This document shows, piece after piece, positions 43,077-57,676 of a stretch of DNA of 64,000 bases. The DNA lies in assembly GCA_963971575.1 (NCBI GenBank), contig OZ020611.1, positions 48,504,007 to 48,568,006 on the forward strand. The letters run 5' to 3'. Under the pieces are notes generated by a model. That model was not told where the DNA came from, did no database searches, and was given only the letters and a program-made list of their open reading frames with translations. The position numbers and the translations under genes were made by a program. The DNA is from Liopterus haemorrhoidalis (taxonomy: Eukaryota > Arthropoda > Insecta > Coleoptera > Dytiscidae). How positions within the stretch are numbered: position 1 is the first letter of the stretch; every line of letters starts with the position of its first letter.

Positions 43077-46000
43077 GATTACGCCCGAGTATGCTCGGGC
43101 GACTATTATGTGCGAAAATTCCCACACCCCAGATAACTCGGGCAAGCTTTACCTGCAGAAAATATCACTCCCGAATGGCCTCCCAAATTTGATCACTGAA
43201 AGTGCCAAAATTATACTTAACGCTGATGACACTACCGTCCTGACAAGACATACATGTGGTCAGAAATACAGAACTGGAAATGGTGAGAATTAAAGATTAG
43301 TTCACTTCAAACCAACTTTCCCTTAACCGCGTAAGGACTACGCCCAAGTATGCTTTGGCGGCTAGTATGTACGAAAATTCCAACACCCGAGATAACTCGG
43401 GCAAGCTTTACCTGCAGAAAACATAACTTCTGAATGGCCTCCCAAATTTGAATACTGAAGGTTCCAAAATTATACTTAACGCCGATTACACTACCGTCCT
43501 GACAAGACATACATGTGGTCAGAAATACAGAACTGGAAATGGTGAGAATTAAAGATTAGTTCACTTCAACCAACTTTCCCTTAACCGCTTAAGGACTACG
43601 CCCGAGTATGCTCGGGCGGCTAGTATGTACGAAAATTCCCACACCCGAGATAACTCGGGCAATCTTTACCTGCCGAAAATATCACTCCCAAATGGCCTCC
43701 CAAATTTGCTTACTGAAAGTGCCAAAATTATACTAAACGCCGATGACACTACCGTCCTGACAAGACATACATGTGGTCAGAAATACAGAACTGGAAATGG
43801 TGAGGATTAAAGATTAGTTCACTTCAAACAAACTTTCCCTTAACCGCTTAAGGACTACATCCGAGTATGCACGGGCGGCTTTATGTGCAAAAATTCCCAC
43901 ACCCGAGATAACTCGGGCAAGTTTTACCTGCAGAAAAGATCACTCCCGAATGGCCTCCCAAATTTGCTTACTGAAAGTGCCAAAATTATACTTAACACCA
44001 ATGACACTACCGTCCTGACAAGACATACATATGGTCAGAAATACAGAACTGGAAATGGTGAGAATTAAAGATTAGTTTACTTCAAACCAACTTTCCCTTA
44101 ACCGCTTAAGGACTACGCCCGAGTACGCTCGGGCGGCTGTTATGTGCGAAAATTCCCACACCCGAGATAACTCGGGCAAGCTTTACCTGCAGAAAATATC
44201 ACTCCCGAATGGCCTTTCAAATTTGCTTACTGAAAGTGACAAAATTATACTTAACGCCGATGACACTACCGTCCTGACAAGACATACATGTGGTCAGAAA
44301 TACAGAACTGGAAATGGTGAGAATTAAAGATTAGTTCACTTCAAACCAACTTTCCCCTAACCGCTTAAGGACAACGCCCGAGTATGCATGGGCGGCTATT
44401 ATGTGCGAAAATTCCCACACCCGAGATAACTCGGGCAAGTTTTACCTGCAGAAAAGATCACTCCCGAATGGCCTCCCAAATTTGCTTACTGTAAGTGCCA
44501 AAATTATACTTAACAACGATGACACTACCGTCCTGACAAGACATACATGTAGTCAGAAATACAGAACAAGGAATGGTGAGAATTAAATATATGTTCACTT
44601 CAAACCAACTTTCCCTTAACCGCTTAAGGACTACGCCCGAGTATGCTCCGGCGGCTATTATGTGCGAAAATTCCCACATCCGAGATAACTCGGGCAAGCT
44701 TTACCTGCAGAAAATATCACTCCCAAATGGCCTCCCAAACTTGATTACTGAAAGTGCCAAAATTATACTTAACGCCAATGACACTACCGTCCTGACACGA
44801 CATACATGTGGTCAGAAATACTGAACTGGAAATGGTGAGAATTAAAGATTAGTTCACTTCAAACCAACTTTCACTTAACCGCTTAAGGACTACGTCCGAG
44901 TATGCTTGGGCGGCTAGTATGTACGAAAATTCCAACACCCGAGATAACTCGGGCAAGCTTTACCTGCAGAAAACATAACTTCTGAATGGCCTCCAAAACT
45001 TGATTACTGAAGGTGCCAAAATTATACTTAACGCCGATTACACTACCGTCCTGACAAGACATACATGTGGTCAGAAATACAGAACTGGAAATGGTGAGAA
45101 TTAAAGATTAGTTCACTTCAAACCAACTTTCCCTTAACCGCTTAAGGACTACGCCCGAGTATGCTCGGGCGGCTATTATGTGCGAAAATTCCCACACCCG
45201 AGATAACTCGGGCAAGCTTTACCTGCAGAAAAGATCACTCCCGAATGGCTTCCCAAATTTGCTTACTGAAAGTGCCAAAATTATACATAACGCCGATGAC
45301 ACTACCGTCCTGACAAGACATACATGTGGTCAGAAATACAGAACTGGAAATGGTGAGAATTAAAGACTAGTTCACTTCAAACCAACTTTCCCTTATCCGC
45401 TTAAGGACTACGCCCAAGTATGCTTGGGCGGCTAGTATGTACGAACATTCCCACACCCGAGATAACTCGGGCAAGCTTTACCTGCAGAAAACATAACTTC
45501 AGAATGGCCTCCCAAATTTGATTACTGAAATTGCCAAAATTATACTTAACGCCGATTACACTACCGTCCTGACAAGACATACATGTGGTCAGAAATACAG
45601 AACTGGAAATGGTGAGAATTAAAGATTAGTTCACTTCAACCAACTTTCCCTTAACCGCTTAAGGACTACATCCGAGTATGCACGGGCGGCTATTATGTGC
45701 GAAAATTCCCACACCCGAGATAACTCGGGCAAGTTTAACCTACAGAAAAGATCACTCCCGAATGGCCTCCCAAATTTGCTTACTGAAAGTGCCAAAATTA
45801 TACTTAACACCGATGACACTACCGTCCTGACAAGACATACATGTAGTCAGAAATACAGAACAAGAAATGGTGAGAATTAAATATAAGTTCACTTCAAACC
45901 AACTTTCCCTTAACCGCTTAAGGACTACGCCCGAGTATGCTCCGGCGGCTATTATGTGCGAAAATTCCCACATCCGAGATAACTCGGGCAAGCTTTACCT

Positions 46001-49000
46001 GCAGAAAATATCACTCCCGAACGGCCTCCCAAAATTGATCACTGAAAGTGCCAAAATTATACTTAACGCCGATTACACTACCGTCCTGACAAGACATACA
46101 TGTGGTCAGAAATACAGAACTGGAAATGGTGAGAATTAAAGATAAGTTCACTTCAAACCAACTTTCCCTTAACCGCTTAAGGACTACGCCCGTGTATGCT
46201 CGGGCGGCTATTATGTGCGAAAATTCCCACACCCGAGATAACTCGGGCAAGCTTTACCTGCAGAAAAGATCACTCCCGAATGGCCTCCCAAATTTGATTA
46301 CTGAAAGTGCCAAAATTATACCTTACGCCGATGACACTACCGTCCTGACAAGACATACATGTAGTCAGAAATACAGAACAAGAAATGGTGAGAATTAATT
46401 ATAAGTTCACTTCAAACCAACTTTCCCTTAGCCGCTTAAGGACTACGCCCAAGTATGCTTGGGCGGCTATTATATGCGAAAATTCCCACACCCGAGATAA
46501 CTCGGGCAAGCTTTACCTGCAGAAAACATAACTTCAGAATGGCCTCCCAAATTTGATTACTGAAAGTGCCAAAATTATACTTAACGCCGATTACACTACC
46601 GTCCTGACAAGACATACATGTGGTCAGAAATACAGAACTGGAAATGGTGAGAATTAAAGATTAGTTCACTTCAACCAACTTTCCCTTAACCGCTTAAGGA
46701 CTACGCACGAGTATGCTCGGGCGGCTATTATGTGCGAAAATTCCCACACCCGAGATAACTCGGTTAGCTTTACCTGCAGAAAATATCACTCCCGAATTGC
46801 CTCCCAAATTTGATCACTGAAAGTGCCAAAATTATACTTAACGCCGATTACACTACCGTCCTGACAAGACATACATGTGGTCAGAACTACAGAACTGGAA
46901 ATGGTGAGGATTAAAGATTAGTTCACTTCAAACCAACTTTCCCTTAACCGCTTAAGGACTGCATCCGAGTATGCACGGGCGGCTATTATGTGCGAAAATT
47001 CCCACACCCGAGATAACTCGGGCAAGTTTTACCTGCAGAAAAGATCACTCCCGAATGGCCTCCCAAATTTGCTTACTGAAAGTGCCAAAATTATACTTAA
47101 CGCCGATGACACTACCGTCCTGACAAGACATACATGTGGTCAGAAATATAGAACTGAAAATGGTGAGAATTATAGATTAGTTTACTTCAAACCAACTTTC
47201 CCTTAACCGCTTAAGGACTACGCCCGAGTATGCTCGGGCGGCTGTTATGTTCAAAAATTCCCACACCCGAGATAACTCGGGCAAGCTTTACCTGCAGAAA
47301 ATATCACTCCCGAATGGCCTCCCAAATTTGCTTACAGAAAGTGACAAAATTATACTTAACGCCGATGACACTACCGTCCTGACAAGACATACATGTGGTC
47401 AGAAATACATAACTGGAAATAGTGAGGATTAAAGATTAGTTCACTTCAAACCAACTTTCCCTTAACCGCTTAAGGACTACGCCCGAGTATGCACGGGCGG
47501 CTATTATGTGCGAAAATTCCCACACCCGAGATAACTCGGGCAAGTTTTTCCTGCAGAAAAGATCACTCCCGAATGGCCTCCCAAATTTGATTAGTGAAAA
47601 TGCCAAAATTATACTTAACGCCGATTACACTACCGTCCTGACAAGACATACATGTGGTCAGAAATACAGAACTGGAAATGGTGAGAATTAAAGATTAGTT
47701 CACTTCAAACCAACTTTCCCTTAACCGCTTAAGGACTACGCCTGAGTATGCTCGGGCGGCTTTAATGTGAGAAAATTCCCACACCCGAGATAACTCGGGC
47801 AAGCTTTACCTGCATAAAAGATCACTCCCGAATGGCCTCCCAAATTTGCTTACTGAAAGTGACAAAATTATACTTAACGTCGATGACACTACCTTCCTGA
47901 CAAGACATACATGTGGTCAGAAATACAGAACTGGAAATGGTGAGAATTATAGATAAGTTCACTTCAAACCAACTTTCCCTTAACCACTTATGGACTACGC
48001 CCGAGTATGCTCGGGCGGCTATTATGTGCAAAAATGCCCTCAACCGAGATAAATCGGGCAAGCCTTACCTGCAGAAAATATAACTCCCGAATGGCCTCCC
48101 AAATTCGATTACTGAAAGTGCCAAAATTATACCTTACGCCGATGACACAACCGTCCTGACAAGACATACATGTAGTCAGAAATACAGATCAAGAAATGGT
48201 GAGAATTAAAGATTAGTTCACTTCAAACCAACTTTCCCTTAATCGCTTAAGGACTACGCCCGAGTATGCTCCGGCGGCTATTATGTGCGAAGATTCCCAC
48301 ACCCGAGATAACTCGGGCAAGCTTTACCTGCAGAAAATATCACTCCCAAATGGCCTCCCAAACTTGATTACTGAAAGTGCCAAAATTATACTTAACGCCG
48401 ATTACACTACCGTCCTGACAAGACATACATGTGGTAAGAAATACAGAACTGGAAATGGTGAGAATTAAAGATTAGTTCACTTCAAACCAACTTTCCCTTA
48501 ACCGCTTAAGGACTACGCCCGAGTATGCTCGGGCGGCTATTATGTGCGAAAATTCACACACCCGAGATAACTCGGGCAATCTTTACCTGCAGAAAAGATC
48601 ACTCCCGAATGGCTTCCCAAATTTGATTACTGAAAGTGCCAAAATTATACCTTACGCCGTTGACACTACCGTCCTGACAAGACATACATGTGGTCAGAAA
48701 TACAGAACAAGAAATGGTGAGATTTAAAGATTAGTTCACTTCAAACCAACTTTCCCTTAACCGCTTAAGGACTACGCCCGAGTATGCTCGGGCGGCTATT
48801 ATGTGCGAAAATTCACACACCCGAGATAACTCGGGCAATCTTTACCTGCAGAAAAGATCACTCCCGAATGGCCTCCTTAATTTGCCTACTGAAAGTGCCA
48901 AAATTACACTTAACGCCGATGACACTACTGTCCTGACAAGACATACATGTGGTCAGAAATACAGAACTGGAAATGGTAAGAATTAAAGATCAGTTCACTT

Positions 49001-51599
49001 CAAACCAACTTTCCCTTAACCGCTTAAGGATTACGCCCGAGTATGCTCGGGCGGCTATTATGTGCGAAAATTCCCACACCCAAGATAACTCGGGCAAGCT
49101 TTACCTGCAGAAAATATCACTCCCGAATGGCCTCCTAAATTTGCTTACTGAAAGTGCCAAAATTACACTTAACGCCGATGACACTACCGGCCTGACAAGA
49201 CATACATGTGTTAAGAAATACAGAACTGGAAATGGTGAGAATTAAAGATTAGTTCACTTCAAACCAACTTTCCCTTAACCGCTTAAGGATTACGCCCGAG
49301 TATGCTTGGGCGGCTATTATGTGCGAAAATTCCAACACCCGAGATAACTCGGGCAAGCTTCACCTGCAGAAAATATCACTCCCGAATGGCCTCCCAAATT
49401 TGATCACTGAAAGTGCCAGAATTATACTTTACGCCGATTACACTACCGTCCTGACAAGACATACATGTGGTCAGAAATACAGAACTGGAAATGGTGAGAA
49501 TTAAAGATTAGTTCACTTCAAACCAACTTTCCCTTAACCGCTTAAGGACTACGCGCGAGTATGCTCCGGCGGCTATTATGTGCGAAAATTCCCACACCCG
49601 AGATAACACGGGCAAGCTTTACCTGCAGAAAAGTTCACTCCCGAATGGCCTCCCTAATTTGATTACTAAAAGTGCCAAAATTATACTTAACGCCGATGAC
49701 ACTACCATCCAGACAAGACATACATGTGGTAAGAAATACAGAACTGGAAATGGTGAGAATTAAAGATTAGTTCACTTCAAACCAACTTTCACTTAACCGC
49801 TTAAGGATTACGCCCGAGTATGTTCGAGCGGCTATTATGTTTGAAAATTCCCACACGCGAGATAACTCGGGCAAGCTTTACCTGCAGAAAAGATCCCTCC
49901 CGAAAAGCCTCCCAAATTTGCTTACTGAAAGTGCCAAAATTATACTTAACGCCGATTACACTACCGTCCTGACAAGACATACATGTGGTCAGAAATACAG
50001 AACTGGAAATGGTGAGAATTAAAGATTAGTTCACTTCAAACCAACTTTCCCTTAACCGCTTAAGGACTACGCCCGAGTATGCGCGGGCGGCTATAATGTG
50101 CGAAAATTCACACACCCGAGATAACTCGGGCAAGCTTATCCTGCAGAAAAGATCACTCCCGAATGGCCTCCCAAATTTGCTTACTGAAAGTGCCAAATTA
50201 TACTTAACGCCGATTACACTACCGTCCTGACAAGACATTAATGTGGTCAGAAATACAGAACTGGAAATAGTGAGAATTAAAGATTAGTTTACTTCAAACC
50301 AACTTTCCTTAACCGCTTAAGGACTACGCCCGAGTATGCTCGGGCGGCTATTATGTGCGAAAATGCCCACACCCGAGATAACTCAGGCAAGCTTTACCTG
50401 CAGAAAAGATCACTCCCGAATGGCCTCCCAAATTTGCTTACTGAATGTGCCAAATTATACTTAACGCCGATTTCACTACCGTCCTGACAAGACATTAATG
50501 TGGTCAGAAATACAGAACTGGAAATAGTGAGTATTAAAGATTAGTTTACTTCAAACCAACTTTCCTTAACCGCTTAAGGACTACGCCCGAGTATGCGCGG
50601 GCGGCTATAATGTGCGAAAATTCCCACACCCGAGATAACTCGGGCAAGCTTATCCTGCAGAAAAGATCACTCCCGAATGGCCTCCCAAATTTGCTTACTG
50701 AAAGTGCCAAATTATACTTAACGCCGATTACACTACCGTCCTGACAAGACATTAATGTGGTCAGAAATACAGAACTGGAAATAGTGAGAATTAAAGATTA
50801 GTTTACTTCAAACCAACTTTCCTTAACCGCTTAAGGACTACGCGCGAGTATGCTCCGGCGGCTATTATGTGCGAAAATTCCCACACCCGAGATAACTCGG
50901 GCAAGCTTAACCTGCAGAAAAGATCACTCCCGAATGGCCTCCCAAATTTGATTACTGAAAGTGCCAAAATTATACCTTACGCCGTTGACACTACCGTCCT
51001 GACAAGACATACATGTGGACAGAAATACAGAACAAGAAATGGTGAGATTTAAAGATTAGTTCACTTCAAACCAACTTTCCCTTAACCGCTTAAGGATTAC
51101 GCCCGAGTATGCTCGGGCGGCTATTATGTGCGAAAATTCCAACACCCGAGATAACTCGGGCAAGCTTTACCTGCAGAAAATATCACTCCCGAATAGCCTC
51201 CTAAATTTGATTACTGAAAGTGCCAAAATTATACCTTACGCCGATGACACTACCGTCCTGACAAGACATACATGTGGTCAGAAATACAGAACTGGAAATG
51301 GTGAGATTTAAAGATTTGTTCACTTCAAACCAACTTTCCCTTAACCGCTTAAGGATTACGCCCGAGTATGCTCGGGCGGCTATTATGTGCGAAAATTCCA
51401 ACACCCGAGATAACTCGGGCAAGCTTAACCTGCAGAAAATATCACTCCCGAATGGCCTCCCAAATTTGATCACTGCAAGTGCCAAAAAAATGCTTTACGC
51501 CGATTACACTACCGTCCTGACAAGACATACATGTGGTCAGAAATACAGAACTAGAAATGGTGAGAATTAAAGATAAGTTCACTTCAAACCAACTTTCCC

Positions 51600-54500
51600 T
51601 TAACCGCTTATGGACTACGCGCGAGTATGCTCCGGCGGCTATTATGTGCGAAAATTCCCACACCCGAGATAACACGGGCAAGCTTAACCTGCAGAAAAGA
51701 TCACTCCCGAATGGCCTCCCAAATTTGATTACTAAAAGTGCCAAAATTATACTTAACGCCGATGACACTACCATCCAGACAAGACATACATGTGGTCAGA
51801 AATACAGAACTGGAAATGGTGAGAATTAAAGATCAGTTCATATCAAACCAACTTTCCCTTAACCGCTTAAGGATTACGCCCGAGTATGCTCGGGCGGCTA
51901 TTATGTGCGAAAATTCCAACACCCGAGATAACTCGGGCAAGCTTTACCTGCAGAAAATATCACTCCCGAATGGCCTCCCAAATTTGATCACTGCAAGTGC
52001 CAAAAAAATGCTTTACGCCGATTACACTACCGTCCTGACAAGACATACATGTGGTCAGAAATACAGAACTAGAAATGGTGAGAATTAAATATAAGTTCAC
52101 TTCAAACCAACATTCCCTTAACCGCTTATGGACTACGCGCGAGTATGCTCCGGCGGCTATTATGTGCGAAAATTCCCACACCCGAGATATTTCGGGCAAG
52201 CTTTTCCTGCAGAAAAGATCACTCCCGAATGGCCTCCCAAATTTGATTACTGAAAGTGCCAAAATTATACCTTACGCCGTTGACACTACCGTCGTGACAA
52301 GACATACATGTGGTCAGAAATACAGAACAAGAAATGGTGAGATTTAAAGATTAGTTCACTTCAAACCAACTTTCCCTTAACCTCTTAAGGACTACGCCCG
52401 AGTATGCTCGGGCGGCTATTATGTGCGAAAATTCACACACCCGAGATAACTCGGGCAATCTTTACCGGCAGAAAAGATCACTCCCGAATGGCCTCCCAAA
52501 TTTGCTTACTGAAAGTGCCAAAATTACACTTAACGCCGATGACACTACTGTCCTGACAAGACATACATGTGGTCAGAAATACAGAACTGGAAATGGTAAG
52601 AATTAAAGATCAGTTCATTTCAAACCAACTTTCCCTTAACCGCTTAAGGATTACGCCCGAGTATGCTCGGGCGGCTATTATGTGCGAAAATTCCCACACC
52701 CAAGATAACTCGGGCAAGCTTTACCTGCAGAAAATATCACTCCCGAATGGCCTCCCAAATTTGATCACTGCAAGTGTCAAGAAAATACTTTACGCCGATT
52801 ACACTACCGTCCTGACAAGACATACATGTGGTCAGAAATACAGAACTATAAATCGTGAGAATTAAAGGTTAGTTCACTTCAAACCAACTTTCCCTTAACC
52901 GCTTAAGGACTACGCCCGAATATGCTCGGGCGGCTATTATGTGCGAAAATTCCCACACCCGAGATAACGCGGGCAAGTTTTACCTGCAGAAAATGTCACA
53001 CACGAATGGCCTCCCAAATTTGCTTACTGAAAGTGCCAAAATTATACTTAACGCCGATGACACTACCATCAAGACAAGACATACATGTGGTCAGAAATAC
53101 AGAACTGGAAATTGTGAGAATTAAAGATTAGTTCACTTCAAACCAACTTTCCCTTAACCGCTTAAGGATTACGCCCGAGTATGTTCGGGCGGCTTTTATG
53201 TGCGGAAATTCCCACACCCGAGATAACTCGGGCAAGCTTTTCCTGCAGAAAAGATCACTCCCGAATGGCCTCCCAAATTTGTTTACTGAAAGTGCCAAAA
53301 TTATACCTTACGCCGTTGACACTACCGTCCTGACAAGACATACATGTGGTCAGAAATACAGAACAAGAAATGGTGAGATTTAAAGATTAGTTCACTTCAA
53401 ACCAACTTTCCCTTAACCGCTTAAGGACTACGCCCGAGTATGCTCGGGCGGCTATTATGTGCGAAAATTCACACACTCGAGATAACTCGGGCAATCTTTA
53501 CCGGCAGAAAAGATCACTCCCGAATGGCCTCCCAAATTTGCTTACTGAAAGTGCCAAAATTACACTTAACGCCGATGACACTACTGTCCTGACAAGACAT
53601 ACATGTGGTCAGAAATACAGAACTGGAAATGGTAAGAATTAAAGATCAGTTCACTTCAAACCAACTTTCCCTTAACCGCTTAAGGATTACGCCCGAGTAT
53701 GCTCGGGCGGCTATTATGTGCGAAAATTCCCACACCCAAGATAACTCGGGCAAGCTTTACCTGCAGAAAATATCACTCCCGAATGGCCTCCCAAATTTGA
53801 TCACTGCAAGTGTCAAAAAAATACTTTACGCCGATTACACTACCGTCCTGACAAGACATACATGTGGTCAGAAATACAGAACTATAAATCGTGAGAATTA
53901 AAGGTTAGTTCTCTTCAAACCAACTTTCCCTTAACCGCTTAAGGATTACGCCCGAGTATGTTCGGGCGGCTATTATGTGCGAAAATTCCCACACCCGAGA
54001 TAACACGGGCAAGCTTTACCTGCAGAAAAGATCACTCTCGAATGGCCTCCTAAATTTCGTTATTAAAAGTTCCAAAATTATACTTAACGCCGATGACACT
54101 ACCATCAAGACAAGACATACATGTGGTCAGAAGTACAGAACTGGAAATGGTGAGAATTAAAGATTAGTTCACTTCAAACCAACTTTCCCTCAACCGCTTA
54201 AGGATTACGCCCGAGTATGTTCGGGCGGCTATTATGATCGGAAATTCCCACACCCGAGATAACTCGGGCAAGCTTTACCTGCAGAAAAGATCACTTTCGA
54301 ATGGCCTCCCAAATTTGCTTACTGAAAGTGCCAAAATTATACTTAACGCCGATGACACTACCGTCCTGACAAGACATACATGTGGTCAGAAATACAGAAC
54401 TGGAAATGGTGAGAATTAAAGATTAGTTCACTTCAAACCAACTTTCCCTTAACTGCTTAAGGATTACGCCCGAGTATGCTCGGGCGGCTATTATGTGCGA

Positions 54501-57500
54501 AAATTCCAACATCCGAGATAACTCGGGCAAGCTTTACCTGCAGAAAATATCACTCCCGAATGGCCTCCTTAATTTGATTACTGAAAGTGCCAAAATTATA
54601 CCTTACGCCGATGACACTACCGTCCTGACAAGACATACATGTGGTCAGAAATACAGAACTGGAAATGGTGAGAATTAAAGATCAGTTCACTTCAAACCAA
54701 CTTTCCCTTAACCGCTTAAGGATTACGCCCGAGTATGCTCGGGCGGCTATTATGTGCGAAAATTCCAACACCCGAGATAACTCGGGCAAGCTTTACCTGC
54801 AGAAAATAACACTCCCGAATGGCCTCTCAAATTTGATCACTGCAAGTGCCAAAAAAATGCTTTACGCCGATTACACTACCGTCCTGACAAGACATACATG
54901 TGGTCAGAAATACAGAACAAGAAATGGTGAGATTTAAAGATTAGTTCACTTCAAACCAACTTTCCCTTAACCGCTTATGGACTACGCGCGAGTATGCTCC
55001 GGCGGCTATTATGTGCGAAAATTCCCACACCCGAGATAACTCGGGCAAGCTTTTCCTGCAGAAAAGATCACTCCCGAATGGCCTCCTAAATTTCATTATT
55101 AAAAGTGCCAAAATTATACTTAACGCCGATGACACTACCATCAAGACAAGACATACATGTGGTCAGAAATACAGAACTGGAAATGGTGAGAATTAAAGAT
55201 TAGTTCACTTCAAACCAACTTTCCCTTAACCGCTTAAGGATTACGCCCGAGTATGTTCGGGCGGCTATTATGTGCGGAAATTCCCACACCCGAGATAACT
55301 CGGGCAAGCTTTACCTGCAGAAAAGATCACTTTTGAATGGCCTCCCAAATTTGCTTACTGAAAGTGCCAAAATTATACTTAACGCCGATGACACTACCGT
55401 CCTGACAAGACATACATGTGGTCAGAAATACAGAACTGGAAATGGTGAGAATTAAAGATCAGTTCACTTCAAACCAACTTTCCCTTAACCGCTTAAGGAT
55501 TACGCCCGAGTATGCTCGGGCGGCTATTATGTGCGAAAATTCCAACACCCGAGATAACTCGGGCAAGCTTTACCTGCAGAAAATATCACTCCCGAATGGC
55601 CTCCCAAATTTAATCACTGCAAGTGCCAAAATTATACTTTACGCCGATTACACTACCGTCTTGACAAGACATACATGTGGTCAGAAATACAGAACTAGAA
55701 ATGGTGAGAATTAAAGATAAGTTCACTTCAAACCAACTTTTCCTTAACCGCTTAAGGACTACGCGCGAGTATGCTCCGGCGGCTATTATGTGCGAAAATT
55801 CCCACACCCGAGATAACTCGGGCAATCTTTACCTGCAGAAAAGATTACTCCCGAATGGCCTCCCAAATTTAATCACTGCAAGTGCCAAAATTATACTTTA
55901 CGCCGATTACACTACCGTCTTGACAAGACATACATGTGGTCAGAAATACAGAACTAGAAATGTTGAGAATTAAAAATAAGTTCACTTCAAACCAACTTTC
56001 CCTTAACCGCTTAAGGACTACGCGCGAGTATGCTCCGGCGGCTATTATGTGCGAAAATTCCCACACCCGAGATAACTCGGGCAAGCTTTACCTGCAGAAA
56101 AGATCACTCCCGCATGGCCTCCTAAATTTCATTATTAAAAGTGCCAAAATTATACTTAACGCCGATGACACTACCATCCAGACAAGACATACATGTGGTC
56201 AGAACAACAGAACTGGAAATGGTGAGAATTAAAGATTAGTTCACTTCAAACCAACTTTCCCTTAACCGCTTAAGGATTACGCCTGAGTATGTTCGGGCGG
56301 CTATTATGTGCGAAAATTCCCACACCCGGGATAACTCGGGCAAGCTTTACCTGCAGAAAAGATCACTCCCGAATGGCCTCCCAAATTTGCTTACTGAAAG
56401 TGCCGAAATTATACTTAACGCCGATGACACTACCGTCCTGACAAGACATAGATGTGGTCAGAAATGCAGAACTGGAAATGGTGAGAATTTAAGATTAGTT
56501 CACTTCAAACCAACTTTCCCTTAACCGCTTAAGGACTACGCCCGAGTACGCTCGGGCGGCTATTATGTGCGAAAATGCCCACACCCGAGATAACTCGGGC
56601 AAGCTTTACCTGCAGAAAATATCACTCCCGAATGGCCTCCCAAATTTAATCACTGCAAGTGCCAAAATTATACTTTACGCCGATTACACTACCGTCTTGA
56701 CAAGACATACATGTGGTCAGAAATACAGAACTAGAAATGGTGAGAATTAAAGATAAGTTCACTTCAAACCAACTTTTCCTTAACCGCTTAAGGACTACGC
56801 GCGAGTATGCTCCGGCGGCTATTATGTGCGAAAATTCCCACACCCGAGATAACTCGGGCAATCTTTACCTGCAGAAAAGATTACTCCCGAATGGCCTCCC
56901 AAATTTAATCACTGCAAGTGCCAAAATTATACTTTACGCCGATTACACTACCGTCTTGACAAGACATACATGTGGTCAGAAATACAGAACTAGAAATGTT
57001 GAGAATTAAAAATAAGTTCACTTCAAACCAACTTTCCCTTAACCGCTTAAGGACTACGCGCGAGTATGCTCCGGCGGCTATTATGTGCGAAAATTCCCAC
57101 ACCCGAGATAACTCGGGCAAGCTTTACCTGCAGAAAAGATCACTCCCGCATGGCCTCCTAAATTTCATTATTAAAAGTGCCAAAATTATACTTAACGCCG
57201 ATGACACTACCATCCAGACAAGACATACATGTGGTCAGAACAACAGAACTGGAAATGGTGAGAATTAAAGATTAGTTCACTTCAAACCAACTTTCCCTTA
57301 ACCGCTTAAGGATTACGCCTGAGTATGTTCGGGCGGCTATTATGTGCGAAAATTCCCACACCCGGGATAACTCGGGCAAGCTTTACCTGCAGAAAAGATC
57401 ACTCCCGAATGGCCTCCCAAATTTGCTTACTGAAAGTGCCGAAATTATACTTAACGCCGATGACACTACCGTCCTGACAAGACATAGATGTGGTCAGAAA

Positions 57501-57676
57501 TGCAGAACTGGAAATGGTGAGAATTTAAGATTAGTTCACTTCAAACCAACTTTCCCTTAACCGCTTAAGGACTACGCCCGAGTACGCTCGGGCGGCTATT
57601 ATGTGCGAAAATGCCCACACCCGAGATAACTCGGGCAAGCTTTACCTGCAGAAAATATCACTCCCGAATGGCCTCC
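51600..57676 (+). repeat. four-unit (1036-bp) higher-order repeat zone
   Basis: Units with the rare TTIKTRH or TTIQTRH variant lie at 52939, 53975, 55011, 56047 and 57083, each exactly 1036 bp apart. The block 55556-56640 recurs at 56592-57676 with no difference in the parts I compared, pointing to a very recent duplication. Confidence 0.85.
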
